Positions 11,301-23,060 of a stretch of DNA of 64,000 bases are shown one piece after another (position 1 is the first letter of the stretch; every line of letters begins with the position of its first letter). The stretch is from Triatoma infestans. Taxonomy: Eukaryota > Arthropoda > Insecta > Hemiptera > Reduviidae. Both the position numbers and the translations under genes were made by a program. The stretch spans positions 109,096-173,095 of the forward strand of contig JAAEAF010001917.1 of NCBI GenBank assembly GCA_011037195.1. Direction: 5' to 3'. The notes below the pieces were generated by a model. It was given only the letters and a program-made list of their open reading frames with translations, made no database searches and was not told the origin of the DNA.

Positions 11301-12055
11301 AGTAAAAAGAGCCTCACCAGATCAATCTCACGAGAGCAACAACGTTGTGAGATTACAAATGGAGAATCTATCTTTTCTTTGCTCTCTTTTCTTATCAAGC
11401 TTCACCTTTTCATCCTCCCGTCAAAATGCTATTCGTACAGGTTTCCTGTTACTATAACCATGACGGAACTTATATTCTTCATCACTGTTTCCCCGTCTTC
11501 TTTCAGTTATACAAGGAAAATGTTACCGGTGAGAGTGGGGGTTTTCGCTGAAGGTTCGGCAGGAGTTTTTCTTGCTTGAACCCTTCTCAATTCTCTACAC
11601 CAGCTTATGCTTCCTTCCCTTTATTTAGGGGCGTTCCAAACAGAACACACTTTGAATTATACTTTCTAACTACAATTTCCTTTTACTTCCTCTTTCGGTC
11701 TGCACCCTGCGCGAGTCATTCTGTTCCTATCCTTCTCTCTGGTACTTCTTTCTTCGTACCTTTTTCTTATCAAAAACTTTGATAAGATGGGTATTGGTTT
11801 GTGTGGCGATGGCTGCGCACAAATACACTTTCCAACCAATTTCAAAACTTATTTCATTCTTTTCTTAATGACATTTCATCTCTGATAAAACTTTAATATC
11901 TTCTATTTTTAATATCACATTCGTTAGTAATTCAATTTTTTTGTGAAGTTAGTTTCATTTCCTGGAACAAAAAAATATTTTTTATTTTGTTAATTGAATT
12001 AACTGTCCATTTTTCTAAGGGATTTGGAGAAATCCAAAATGGTAAAAACAAATTG
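11300..12055. other. Pyrimidine-rich stretch with no recognisable gene
   Basis: Between 11,380 and 11,790 the plus strand is C/T-rich. The short open frames there owe their openness to composition and show no domain. A similar pyrimidine-rich tract lies at 50,600-51,500. Confidence 0.5.
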
Positions 12056-12060
12056 GGTAT

Positions 12061-12840
12061 GTAACACACGACCTTCTCTTACTTGAAATCGATTTTTCAA
12101 CTTTTATTGGTTATTAAATATATAAAATAACAACTTTTCTTTGAATTTCAATTTTTACTCATTTGTCCTGAAACAGATATAGTAGTGGTGAGGTATATGT
12201 ACCCGCCCAAAGCAGATAGTTGATTGATTGCAATTAGTCAGAAAATAGCGCCAATAACATGGAACAAACACAAATACATTTTAAATTTAACGCTTCCTAA
12301 GAAAAAGTTTCCTCAGAACGGCCTAAAAAAAAATTTGGTAGGAAAATGTTTCAGATAAAAGTGATTCCTTTGTATCTATTTAGTCATCACACCGTGATTA
12401 AAGAAAATCATTATAGCCATTTTCGAGAAAATTGAAAAAAAAAATCTCAAAAATCCATTTTTTTAAACTCACACTTCCGGTTAACCTGTATAATTTAGTA
12501 ATTTATCTTAACATTATATAAGTGGCAGAAGCGTATATTGACTGAAGTGATACTTTAGCAGAAAACTTCCGCTAGAATTTCCCAAAGATCAATTTTTCTG
12601 AAAAAATACTCAAAGAAAGTCGCAAAAACAAAAGAAAGAAATCTGTTTAGTAAAGTCACACTTCCGGTGGACCATTTTGACCGATACCGTATTCTCGGGT
12701 CCCCTTATTGTAGCATCTAAGAGAAATAACAAGTTTTTAGCACACAGGGGGCCCTCAAAACATGTACTTCCGGTGAAAACTCAACTCCGAAAAATGTCAC
12801 AAGATTGCATTATTTATTGTAATAGCAGTTTGTGAAAGTA
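12061..12840 (+). repeat. RF1 copy with both ends
   Basis: It starts with an RF1 left end (AACACACGACCTTCTCTTACT). The shared internal blocks follow: 'AAATTTGGTAGGAAAATGTT' to 'TCAGATAAAAGTGATTC', then 'CACACTTCCGGTTAACC', a second 'CACACTTCCGGTGGACC', then 'GGGCCCTCAAAACATGTA', 'TTCCGGTGAAAACTCAA'. It ends GCAGTTTGTGAAAGTA at 12,840. The length (about 780 bp) helps define the family's unit. No coding potential is seen. Confidence 0.7.
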
Positions 12841-13109
12841 AAAAGAAAATATCACACTCAAACTCTCCTTTGCAAACATTCATCAATATTTATAATTTTG
12901 TAAAGTAATACTGTCTGGTTAAATGATTTAAATGTTTGAAAAGGTTTTAAATTGATTCTAAGAAAGTTGCAGGATTGGCGGAAAGGCAATTTATAACAAT
13001 TTCCCAGTTTGAAGGAAAATTTGCCAGTTATATTGAGAACCACCAATAAGAGGAGGTTAGGTGTAAATTGTTGTGTTTGTAAAAGAATTTGCAATTAATT
13101 AGAGAGATA

Positions 13110-13440
13110 CACCATCCAGCTCGAACGGCGGTGCTGCTCAACTAAGTTGAGTTGCAATGACACAGCGTACTGATCCATTAAATAATACTGAAGTTGACAT
13201 CCATTAAATCAGCGAAAGTACAGAATATTGGTGAGGCAGTCATACAAGCAATTAACAATTTGATTCGTTGGATTCGTGTCGATACTACAAAAAACATGAA
13301 ATCTGGTACAAGAAACACATTCAGTCAGCGGAGTCATGAACCATATATGTGGTTATGGATATGCCGAGGGAGTCAATGATTATTTGCTCTGCGATCACCG
13401 TCAGTTTCTTTCTGTCGATACAAAAATAAAAGAACGTGAG
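13110..13440. other. Unassigned segment of mixed composition
   Basis: Less AT-rich than its flanks and with no open frame of note. TGACATCCATTAAA at about 13,195 resembles TGATATCCATCAAA at about 14,334. If these are a target duplication, this stretch belongs to the same insertion as the LINE end at 13,440-14,306, but the match is short. Confidence 0.25.
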
Positions 13441-14306
13441 GGGGTAGGGTGGTTGGGTGATAAGGTGATTTAGTGTTGTAGGTTAGGTTAGGGTAGTGTT
13501 GGTACCTGACAGTGTAGTTAGAACCGGGGTGACCGAATATTGAGTAGCTCACCCCGGGAAAAGGTGTTAGGAGTAAGGAGTGTGTGAGTATTTGTGAAGG
13601 TATGTATTTATTGAGATGAAAGTGATAGGTTTAGGTAGATAGGATTAGGGAAATTTTAGTTAGGTGTAGGTTGTGTGTATGTATTTATTGGATGTATGTA
13701 TTTATTGGGGTGATTGTGTTAGATTAAGAGAGACAGGTTTAGAGAGCTTTAGGGTTGGGTTTGGGTACGGAAGACCTACCTTGTCTGGAACGGCACGGCA
13801 CGTCCAAGCGGGTGCCAGGAGGGCAAGGTGAAACCGTAGACGGTGCGTATATCGCATGGTCGGGCCAGCGACCATTCTAGGCCTTTAAGTAGAGGGCTTG
13901 TCCCTCTACAGAATGGTACCACGGGATCGTGAGCCAAGCCCGGCGGAATTCTGACTCCGTTCTCACGAGTAGCGGAAAGGTTTCGTGGTGGTCGAGGTTT
14001 TGCGATGATGATAGTAGCGTCCCCAAGCTGCCTGAGAGGTGGGCTGGTTGGAGTACCTACGGGTCTAGGAACGCCAGCTCACGGGTTTACTCTCTTCAAC
14101 AACATGTCGATACAGACATCATCGAAAAAAGATAGAGTATTTTTTGGGATCGTTCCCCTGGAACCGAACCACAGTCCATAGACCGCGAATCCCCGCTCCC
14201 CGAACTCTTCTCTGAACTTCTCTAGTAGGAAGAGCACGCATTTTTCGTAGATGCCCTGCTTTTCATCGTTAATGAGTTCTGCTTGATTGGGTTCATTGCT
14301 CTCCAT
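13440..14306 (-). mobile_element. LINE 3' end fragment with R2-type C-terminal motif
   Basis: The minus strand encodes about 75 codons (14,306-14,079) containing IYEKCVLFLLEKFREEF and GLWFGSRGTIP. The hydrophobic-FGARGTIP segment resembles the conserved tail of R2/CRE-like non-LTR reverse transcriptases, from memory of that group. After the stop, about 640 bases of comparatively GC-rich sequence follow to about 13,440, where AT-rich DNA resumes; this looks like a 3' UTR. A short piece (GGGCTTGGCTCAC, then ATCCC) recurs in the minus strand at about 46,690-46,715. The 5' part is missing. Confidence 0.4.
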
Positions 14307-15230
14307 ATTATTTGATATGGATTAGAAAATTGACTGATATCCATCAAACAATGAAATTAAATTTCCAACCTTACACATACACACATATATATATATACAT
14401 GTAATATGTTGTTCATTCCTCGATATACTAAAGTTTAAAGTGACATAGGAGGCGAGGTTTTGTGGGCTGATTATAAATGGGAAATTCAATCTCATTTCCG
14501 GTGGTTTACTATTCACTTGTTTTGTATATATAAACATATTATATTGGTGACAGCCGGCACATACAATTGTAGAATATTGGTTGTACGCGTCGTGTGAATC
14601 TCTGTGCTATCCACTGATATTGACACGTGGTACGTGGTGTCTAGTACAACTAAGGGTGGCTTATTTCAGAGGACAATACCCTAGTTACCATGCCAGGATC
14701 TGGATTTTGCTAGTAATATAAAATTTCGCCAATATTATAAAACATACCCACCTCTAACATCAATTTTTAGAATTTGCCAAGATAGAGGTTACAGTTTGAG
14801 ATGAGACAGATATTATAAATTTCGAATTTCATATTTGTCGAATTTGAGTTTTTCATAGGAAATAAATATTTAGAGATCTCAGAATATGCGAGAGAGAGGA
14901 GGAGAGAGAGCGTGAGAGTGAGCTTTTGGTGTAAAAAAAAATAGCTCAAAAATGGAAATTCACAAGAAGCTCACACTGCGTAAATTCCGCTTAGTTACCA
15001 CTGTGGAATCGACACAAAGGTTTTAGTCAAAATCCATCAAGCGGAAATTAAGACACATTGCAGAATATATATGTATATATATTTTAAGTTATTTATGTCT
15101 TTATCGGAAACGGAACCAATGTTTTTCTTTAAACCTGTGGTGATATCGGGCGCTGCAATTTAAGCTTTTCCTCTATGGTGATGATGTTATAATTTCCTCA
15201 GGAAATGATGATGATACCAAAATAAAAAAC
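14307..15230. other. AT-rich, no recognisable gene
   Basis: Contains TA microsatellite runs (about 14,383-14,398 and 15,066-15,082) and a GA-rich patch at 14,885-14,910. Short frames here have no motifs. Confidence 0.5.
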
Positions 15231-16595
15231 ACTGATGTGAAACATCACACGACTTTCTCTTACTCTAAATAATACAATTTAATCAAAAAATGCTCTTTAA
15301 ACTTGCAATGTTACAATGTTTGGTTGGGCTGGCCATAAAAATGGTGTTTGCGATTCTACTTTAACTGAGCGGCTTTATGTGGAGCGCTCTAGATTACAAC
15401 CAAGAAAGCTTTGTAAATTTAAATTTGAACCAACTGACAGACCTCCAATACCCCTCTAAAAATCTACTTTTTCAGAAAAATGTTTCAAATAAATGTGATT
15501 CGTTTCTGTCTATGCAGCAAGCATTCCGAGTTCAAAGAAAATCATTGTAACCATTTTTGAGAAATTTTTAAAAACTCAAAAATCCGTTCTGTAAAATCTC
15601 ACTTCCGTTTAACCGATGTTCTTCAAATTTGGAATTATATCAAAGCTTCTAATATTATCAGAGACATTTTCCGTGGTAGCCTGCTTCATTTTGTGGTCAT
15701 CAACCGGTTTCGGGCGTTCGCCCACCTTCAGGATGCGTTTTTCAGACAGTGTGACAACACAGACTTGCACAGAGCAAACTTAGTTTCACACTAACTCACA
15801 CTAACTCATTTTGTGGTCGATGACCACAAAATGAAGCAGGCTACCACGGAAAATGTCTCTGATGCTTTTCAGCTCTGCGGAACCAACCACCACAACTTCT
15901 AATATTAGTTAATGTGATGTAAGTAGTAAAACCGTATATTATAATGGAGTGGTGTTTTAAAGAAAAGCAGAAGGCTATTGGTCTACCAGGACCCTGAAAA
16001 AAATCAATTTTCACAGGAAAATGTTTCAAATAAAGGTATAAATGGGCATTTATGTGTGCAGATAGTATACGATTTATGTGTACCGATGGGATACGTCCCG
16101 AAATGTTTAGGGAAAAACTAAAAAGGCTTTTTTACATTCCTTTCCCATTAAATCCAACAAAATCAAGTATCAAAGAAATTGTATACGAAGTTTAACGAAA
16201 ATCGTTGGAGCCATTTGCGAGAAAATCACGAAAAACTGAAAAAAAAGAAGAAGACATTCAGTAAAATTACACTTCCGGTTTTTGCCCGAATTTGTGTCTG
16301 ACGCTAGAGGTAGCTCATACCAAGTTTGAGCTTCGTGCGATTTTTTTTTTTGAGATATTCTTTTAACACAGATATAGACCAAAAACATTTCGTATTCAGG
16401 GGACCCAAAACATTTATTTCCGATAAAAACTCAAACTTCGCTATGATGTACACACACATAGATATATATACACCACACACACACTCACTTTTTCGGTCTC
16501 AGGGGTCCTCGAACCAATGTATGTTTCCGGTGAAAACTCAATATCGAAAATTGACAGATCACAATATTTCGTCTTACTAGCAGTAAGAGAAAGTA
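15231..16595 (+). repeat. RF1 copy enlarged by a fold-back insertion
   Basis: It begins with the RF1 start (GATGTGAAACATCACACGAC, then TTTCTCTTACT). Blocks 'TTTCAAATAAATGTGATTCG', 'AAATCTCACTTCCGTTTAACC', 'AAATTACACTTCCGG' and 'CAGGGGACCC' follow, then two versions of the 'TTCCGGTGAAAACTCAAT' block, CA-rich tracts at 16,450-16,488, and the 3' end ACTAGCAGTAAGAGAAAGTA at about 16,576-16,595. A perfect fold-back at 15,657-15,863 sits just after the first ACTTCCG block. Confidence 0.7.
15657..15863. repeat. Fold-back element: 45-bp perfect inverted repeat
   Basis: Bases 15,657-15,701 are the exact reverse complement of 15,819-15,863 (45 of 45), with a 117-bp spacer. The arms begin ATCAGAGACATTTTCCGTGG. 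At the inner edge of the right arm, CATTTTGTGGTC-GA-TGACCACAAAATG forms a second, tight palindrome (about 15,807-15,835). The spacer contains 'CAACCGGTTTCGGGCGTTCG' and a tandem CACTAACTCA. This could be a small fold-back transposon or a recent inverted duplication; exact arm identity implies youth or gene conversion. Confidence 0.85.
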
Positions 16596-16599
16596 AACG

Positions 16600-17680
16600 G
16601 ATTAAAATGGTAAATAAATATTAAAATTATTTTTCCAATTAATAATTCGCATTTTTAGAATTAAATGATCAATTATTAAATTATTATGCAGCATAATAAA
16701 GATATATTACATTATTTTTAATTTAATCCAACCCGTCAGCAACATCTGTCGTAGAAAGCAAAAAATGTATACTAGTATAAAAAAACTGGTTCGAAAAGTC
16801 AAAAACTTTTTTGAACGAGTTTTTTAGTGAACAGCCGATTAAACAACTACCATGGGAGTTTATTTTATTTGTTCAATTATACAATATATTATATTTCTCT
16901 TGTTGAGCAGGAAGAGAGGGTGCGGTTAGAATCGAACATACCAATCGATATGTCCTATCATTTATTCTGAGGATAACAAAAGTTTATTAAAACAAAACAA
17001 AACAAACAAAAAATTACTTTTTTGTTGTTTGTTACACAGTATTTTGTTTTGACATCAATTAAATTTTCACATCGTCAAAAAAAAAATATATCAAACAGCA
17101 TTTGTTAAATTCAATTTATAATTAATTTTTTATTTAAAAAGAAAAAAATTAAAAAAAAAAGTTTGTTGAATAATACTTATTTTGGTGGGAAATAAATATG
17201 TAACCTTAATGCCGATTGAACACGAACGTCACATACATACGCACATACAAAGTGTAAGTTACTGACAATTGAATCAATTGTAGTAATCTTTACAAAGTAT
17301 TAATAATAGCATTTATTTATCAAACAGTTATTCAGTACTGCACAGAAGCTTTCCAAAGCCGAGTTATTGGCTTTGGTCATCGGCCTGGAATTACAGGCGT
17401 TTAACGTCATCACTTGGGGAAAATCTTGTGTAATAATTGGCGCGTACTACTGGTTAATTCGCTTTGTTAATGTTAGCTCGTATATTTTGCTGTTAATTTA
17501 TTCCAATAAAATACAAGTTTTTGGCTATTTCTTTATTTTAATTTATTTACCGCTGTAAGGAAAAAAATTATGATATTGAGTTTATTATTGTTATTATTGA
17601 ATTATGAGACTGACTACAAGACATGAAAAAAAATATTTTTGTTTGTTTGTTTGAGTGTGTGTGTATGTGTGTGTTTGTAT
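16600..17680. other. Very AT-rich, no recognisable gene
   Basis: The short plus frame at 17,367-17,558 has no recognised domain. A GT-rich run lies at 17,655-17,680. Confidence 0.5.
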
Positions 17681-17689
17681 TATGAACAA

Positions 17690-17955
17690 AATATCTCATA
17701 AGACAAAAAATTTTAAGCACACACTTGATGTTTTGAGGTCACCTGAGCAAGAAAAAAATCTGATGTGCAACACTTACACAACTTTCTCTTGCTGCGTGTA
17801 TTAATTTTATAGTGAGTATAACAAATTTAATGAAATTCGTAGGTGTTTCTATGGACAAAATCGCAAAAACTGTAAAAGCTGTTCAGTAAAAACGCACTTC
17901 CGGTTTACTAATTGTCTTGAAACTCGCAATTTTGGCCATCTATATATTTTTAATT
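17690..17955 (+). repeat. RF1 left end and first block, next to an opposite-strand fragment
   Basis: A minus-strand piece (CTCAGGTGACCTCAAAACAT) at 17,722-17,745 abuts an RF1 start (TCTGATGTGCAACACTTACA then CAACTTTCTCTTGCTG) at 17,757-17,796. It continues to 'AAAACGCACTTCCGG' at about 17,889. The rest of the copy is missing: a different sequence begins at about 17,960. Confidence 0.6.
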
Positions 17956-17959
17956 AATA

Positions 17960-18480
17960 TAGGAAGGTATGCCCTTCCTCGTAGAAAATTAAATTACAGA
18001 ATTCTTATCCGGATTATGGACAAGCCTGTGGCGTTTCTTCTCATGCGACATAGCAGATGACGTAGCATTTGGGCAGATTGAACAATTTTTTTTTGTTGCA
18101 GATAAGATATGCTGCCAGCCATCCGCTAACTACACACTCTATATTTTTCAGAAATTTCCTGTCCAGGGGCATTTCTAAGGAAGGTGCCTGTGTTATTCAG
18201 TTTCTCTTAATGATAACACTGCAGTTTATTAGGAGGTGCAGTATAGTAACTTTGAAGAATCTGCCCGTGCCATGGCGTTCTAGGCCTAACTTTTTTACGT
18301 GCGCTCTGGGTCTACAATAAATACCCGTGCTAATTCCTAGTTGCCGAAGTCCCTGGATGAATCCTTCAGAACTCCCCTAATAAAGCTTGGTCTATGGCAT
18401 ATTTCGCAATGACAATGGTATATCTTCTTGGCCAATTTTCTCAGTTTTAAACTCTACTCAGACAATATCTGGTCGGCTAA
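17960..18480. other. Unidentified segment, less AT-rich than its flanks
   Basis: An abrupt composition change begins with AGGAAGGTATGCCCTTCCTC, a small palindrome-like start. An 83-codon plus frame (18,069-18,320) has no motif I know. The sharp edge with RF1 suggests a transposon fragment, but no protein or terminal repeat confirms it. Confidence 0.3.
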
Positions 18481-20150
18481 TAATCTGGTCAATATAATAA
18501 TAAATTGCAAGTGTGAAAAAAAAAAAATTCTATTTAAAAGTGAAAAATGAGGAATCCAGTAATAAGCTGGGGGTGAATGTTTGGTCGCTAAATTTTTTCT
18601 AATTTTCCAATTTACTGTGTGTCGAGTAAAAAAAAAAAAAAAGTAGTATGGGCGAAAAATGTTTTGTCTCGTTTATTTTTTGTCTATTCTTAATATCGGC
18701 CATGCAATAGGCCAGAGAGTTTTGTTGTATAGGAGTACAGCATAGTATAAAGTAAGCATGGACAACCTGCGAAGGATGTTCTCCACACTGCAGGGAAAGC
18801 AGAATATTTTGCTTAAGAAAAAAAAAGATAGGGACAAGTTTAGGAAAAGCTGTAAGCCTTCCCTTTACCCTCTCAGCCATAGTCAGCCCTGCCGTTACTG
18901 AATTATCGATCTTGACACGCTCTAGCTCGCTTGTTCGAACTTGATATTCATCGTGTAAAGAGAGATCCCTGCGCCCCACAGTCCGGGTTTGGCCATAAGG
19001 TGTTACATACAACAGAGAGAAAGTTCCATTATACATAAAGACACAGACACAGACACATGACACTCACACATCATACATACAAGTACACTGTGTGAGGGCG
19101 TCTGGGAGTATGGGTGAGCCTCGGTCAACTTATGGGGGGGGGTAATGGGTAGTGAAGAGCGTTCGCCATCGGTCGGAGAGCATCACACACTGGCCCGACC
19201 TGAAAAGAGGATAGAATGATGGTGTATCATCATGGTATAGCGCAGCAGCGGCAGCAGCAGGACATAGAATGGGTTCTCTGGAACCCTTCACCATACATTA
19301 CCCAGCTTTTGTACATCCCTAGTGTCGGTCGGTCGGTCGGTTCGGGAGCAGTTTTCCCTTACATACTCTTTCTCTCATACAGTTTCCCTCTCCTCCTTCT
19401 GTTCTCGTACACTCTTTCTATAAATAGACGGACAGTACCAGACCTGCTGCTCACTCTTCCTGTAGTGCACACGTGTTACACCAGTTTTCCTATATACTCT
19501 CTCACTCTCTCTGCACTAGCATCACCTAACGCCCGTAAATCTCTATAATATCTCAGCAGTATTACCCTCTTTTTCACCATCCACCATCTTTCTCTCTCTC
19601 ACATACACCACTCACTGTCTATTGTACCCATCATCCGCGTTCGCCAAAGCTATCCCAGTACACTTCTTAACCTAAATTAAATAAGCAGATGGTTTTATAT
19701 ATATAGATATAGATATATATATATATATATAGTGCGAGTACACGGTGCTTGCACCTGTCACTATTATGGTAGCATAATAGTATGGGATAGATAGAACGGC
19801 GCGAGCAAACGCACGTTATGTTGAGCAAAAGAGGGTCATTATAGGATATACGGTCCCCTCGTCATCTCTCGTCTAACATGATCTTACCTAAAAGTAGCCT
19901 CCAACCCTGGAGACGGTAGCACAAGCACCAGATCGAAGAAATAGTAGAACCCTAGTGACCCACATGGGGTTATTTTTTTTTTGGACATCGTAGCCTTCTA
20001 AACCACCGCTTCCCACTCTATAGCATGCCTATTAAATAACGTTGTCTTGTACCAAAACAGTAGTATGCAGTTATAACAAACAAATAAACACACCTAGAGA
20101 AGTAGAAAATAACTGAAATTATTACATAACATTACATAGTCTTACAAAAT
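18481..20150. other. Gene-poor stretch with simple repeats and a possible core promoter
   Basis: Contains GGTCGGTCGGTCGGTTCGGG at 19,325-19,344, a CAG-rich patch at 19,241-19,262, a TA microsatellite at 19,697-19,732 and many short pyrimidine tracts. The 154-codon minus frame at 18,599-19,063 and the 110-codon plus frame at 19,216-19,548 show no domain. Confidence 0.45.
19419..19456 (+). promoter_or_regulatory. Possible TATA/Inr core promoter
   Basis: TATAAATA at 19,419-19,426 is followed by TCACTC at 19,451, near the arthropod initiator consensus and about 34 bases from the TATA start, slightly longer than usual. The local sequence is less AT-rich than most of the window, which makes a chance TATA box less trivial. 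No recognised coding exon follows within view. Confidence 0.25.
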
Positions 20151-20159
20151 AAGTAACCA

Positions 20160-20245
20160 GTGGTTTTTAAGCAAACGTGTCCAATTTTCGTATTAAATTT
20201 TCACCGGAAATACAAATTCAAGGATCCTCTGCCTACGATAAAAAA
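20160..20245 (-). repeat. RF1 fragment
   Basis: Minus strand reads AGAGGATCCTTGAA, then ATTTCCGGTGAAAATTTAAT, the RF1 3' block without its hairpin. The following 20,250-21,000 holds no recognisable gene. Confidence 0.45.
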
Positions 20246-21003
20246 AAAAATTGTTAACAATTTCCTGTCAGGTCGATATCTTTCTGTGATAGGCGTGAAT
20301 GGAATATTACGTCTGACTTCCTGCATTTTTCGTTTTGGAGTAGTTATACAGTTCACATACATATACCCACTCACATGCACGCACAAAATCAGATCATTTT
20401 CTACAAACCACTTCTTTATATGCTTTTCAAAATATTTGTTTCCCGGATAAAACCCAATTTGCCACTAATGAAACAGTTCTTCTTGTAGTAACAGGAAGGG
20501 ACAGTACAATTTTTTTTCGAAAAAATGCATAACTGCAATGGTAAGTACGTGGGCAATAACAAATTTACGTTATAATTAGACTTGATAATCTGAATGCAAT
20601 GTGTATAAATTGTTTATCATCATAAATGCTCTTTGTTTCAACAATGAACTGACAGCTTCTTCATTTAAATACGCTGTAGTGAAGTCGAGATTAAACAGAC
20701 TGATAGAAGTGGGTGCGAGAAAGTGAGAAAGAGAAAAGCCTGTTGAGCATTATAATTCTTGGTATCTGTAAAGAGCACAGTTTATACGTCTACAATGAAT
20801 AGCAGCAACAGTCTTAATGTGAACTAAACTATAATAACAACAAAGCAGATATAAATGAGGCAAAGTGATTTTGATCAATCAAGCTTTGATTTTGATTCAA
20901 TATCTGCAACTCTCTCTTATTACTTATTCCATAAGAAGAGGCACTTTTACACACTCGAACTAACAAAGAGGAATAATACTGAGTATTATATCTTATTCTT
21001 TTC

Positions 21004-21115
21004 CTTTCTCTTACTCCCTAGTAAGAGAAAGTATTGCCATCTGTGTGTGTGATGTGAACAGTATCTCAAAAACGAAAATCCCAGAAAGCTCAATCTTGAT
21101 ATGGTTGGCTGAATA
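21004..21115 (-). repeat. RF1 3' end with a perfect 12-bp hairpin
   Basis: CTTTCTCTTACT (21,004-21,015) and AGTAAGAGAAAG (21,020-21,031) are exact reverse complements around a CCCT loop. The RF1 block continues on the higher-coordinate side (GTATTGCC, TG run, then AACAGTATCTCAAAAACGAA), so this is the 3' terminus of a minus-strand copy. It is the cleanest hairpin of the family in the window. Confidence 0.75.
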
Positions 21116-21189
21116 AGTCTGCGGCATCGCAAAATGTCTCCGGAGTGCAGCCATCCATGGAGGGTTAAAACCGCAGACCAGAGTTTAAA

Positions 21190-21420
21190 AAGTTAATAAA
21201 TAACTAGTCTTACTGCAGAATTACTCCAACAAGGCCACTGCGGATATAAGGATGTCTGTGGGCCTCCTCACTGACCACTGTAGACTTAACATCATGTGCA
21301 TTGCATGGACCTGACAACGGATAGATTTGTCAGGAAGAAGAAAAAAACAGTATTGCACTTAGTATGTCAGTGTGAAAGGCTCGGTGACTGAGATTTCTCC
21401 TCTTTGCAAATCCTGTCTCT
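21190..21420 (+). pseudogene. LINE ORF2 C-terminal relic (post-RNase H region)
   Basis: One plus frame reads SVGLLTDHCRLNIMCIAWT and, after a stop, KKTVLHLVCQCERLGD. This follows the LLTGHC.L..HL...G.....CR.C..E.ET..H.LC.C..L pattern found after the RNase H domain in I/R1/LOA-type LINEs. Stops interrupt it and neither the catalytic core nor the 3' tail is identifiable nearby. It is a short, old fragment. Confidence 0.55.
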
Positions 21421-21429
21421 CTGGCAAAT

Positions 21430-22460
21430 AAAATCAAATAAATATATTTAAAAGTAAATATAATTAAAGAAATATATATAACTAAGTAAATAAATTTAAG
21501 AAAAAGAAGGTAGAAAAGAACCGTATAATTTAACGAGATGATTCTAATAGGAATATCTACTTATCCCTAACTATACAAGAATGACGGGCATAATGGATTA
21601 GACGTTGACATTGCAATTGGCCGCCTGTTCAGGAACCAGAGAATTTGACCAAGAAGATTTCATAGATGATTAGATCGCCGCCGGAGCCATTTCTCTAACC
21701 AAAGGATGTAATTAAGTTACCCACCCTCTTAGTTTAAATAATAAAATAATTACTAAAAATTAAAAATTATTAAAGAAAGACGAAGTCACAAAGAACTTGT
21801 TGTTAGTAATTAATACTATGTGTAGAAGAAAACGATCTTAGTCCTTTGCCCGACATACAGACCAAGTATAGAGGAACAAATTTTAATAACCAAGCAGATC
21901 AGAGAGTTGATTGCTTCTATTATCTCTGTCATTAAGAGAGCTAGATAGGTCAACAAAAAATATCGCATGTCAAAGGAAGCCAATATTTAAACTAAAACAT
22001 TAAGTTTCCTCAATTTTCACGGAATGAATGTATAGTGGGAGAGAATTAATAAAACTAGAACTGGAGACCTAATATTTACACTTATAATTTATTACTAAGG
22101 ACTTAATTTAGAGATACAAGAAAGAGAGGGCGAAAAGCACGAGATGAGAGACAGACTTGTCAATGAGTAGTGGTTGTAGGCTGGTTGAAGTGTTAGCTGT
22201 CGCCTCGGAAGCTGGTGATAGTTTTTCTGTGTTTTTTCTCTATACGGCTTCTTGAGTATCATCTCTTGTGGTGTGGGAAGCTTGGCATTTGTTCCCCAAA
22301 AATTTGACAAGCATAGCGTGCAAATAGCGACAGTGGCGTTATCTTGCGGTTGGCAGGGGAATTAGAAATATGGTAAGTAATATGCTATCGTAATATGGTA
22401 TGTAATATGCTATCATTATCAGCAGTCACAAATGCATCAAATTAAAATGAGTAATACAAA
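21430..22460. other. No confident gene
   Basis: AT-rich with one 71-codon minus frame (22,095-22,310) beginning MSNFWGTNAKLPTPQEMILK. It has an unusual, non-repetitive N-terminus but no known domain, and was not promoted to a gene call. Confidence 0.4.
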
Positions 22461-22474
22461 ACTGTGCCCATCAG

Positions 22475-23060
22475 CTTTCCAAGTTTAAAGAAAATTGTTG
22501 AAACCATTTTCGAAGTAAGTAAGAAAAAAAATTCAGTAACCTATACTGTAAAGTTGCACTTCCTAAATTCCTGATTTTCTGCAATTTCTTCCTGGATTTC
22601 TTGCAGCTCCTTTTTTCATTCTACGTAGGTAGTCCAATAGTAACAGTGAAGTGTTACTTTACTGGAAAAGCCCCCAGAACTTCTAAGATTCAGGTTCCAA
22701 GAATAATTTGAAATATCGAATAGTTCAAATAAAAGTGGTAGATATTTATTTGTGTAGTTAGTATCCGAAGTTGAGAAAACAAAATGGTTGGATCCTGGAT
22801 CCTTTTTCGACAGTTTTATGCTAAATAAAAAAAAAATTCAATAAAGTTGCCACATCGCAATCGCATATCAGTTGATGGATATTACCTGCAATCTTTCGGA
22901 TACGGAGGTGGTCAGACCTAAACGGAGTAACAAGTTTGGCTTTCTTTATGTTTGTTTTTACACGCACCCATAGACCATTCGCTAACCAAATTTTCTGCAA
23001 AGTCATGTAACGTCAAAACATGTATTTCCGGAATAAACACGATCTCAATTCTCCCACATA
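22475..23060 (+). repeat. RF1 fragments
   Basis: Blocks 'CCAAGTTTAAAGAAAATTGT' to 'AAAGTTGCACTTCC' (22,477-22,565), 'GAAATATCGAATAGTTCAAA' to 'TAAAAGTGGTAG' (about 22,710-22,742), 'ACCATTCGCTAACC' and 'CAAAACATGTATTTCCGG' (22,972-23,030) keep the family order, but both ends are lost. Confidence 0.5.

Noticed and set aside
18599..19063. 154-codon minus frame
   Set aside because: Low-complexity ends (FFFFYS, CVCVCVF) from simple repeats and no motif in between.
22095..22310. Start of a host protein (MSNFWGTNAKLPTP...)
   Set aside because: Composition is plausible, but there is no known domain, no clear promoter and no downstream exon; left as an unassigned frame.
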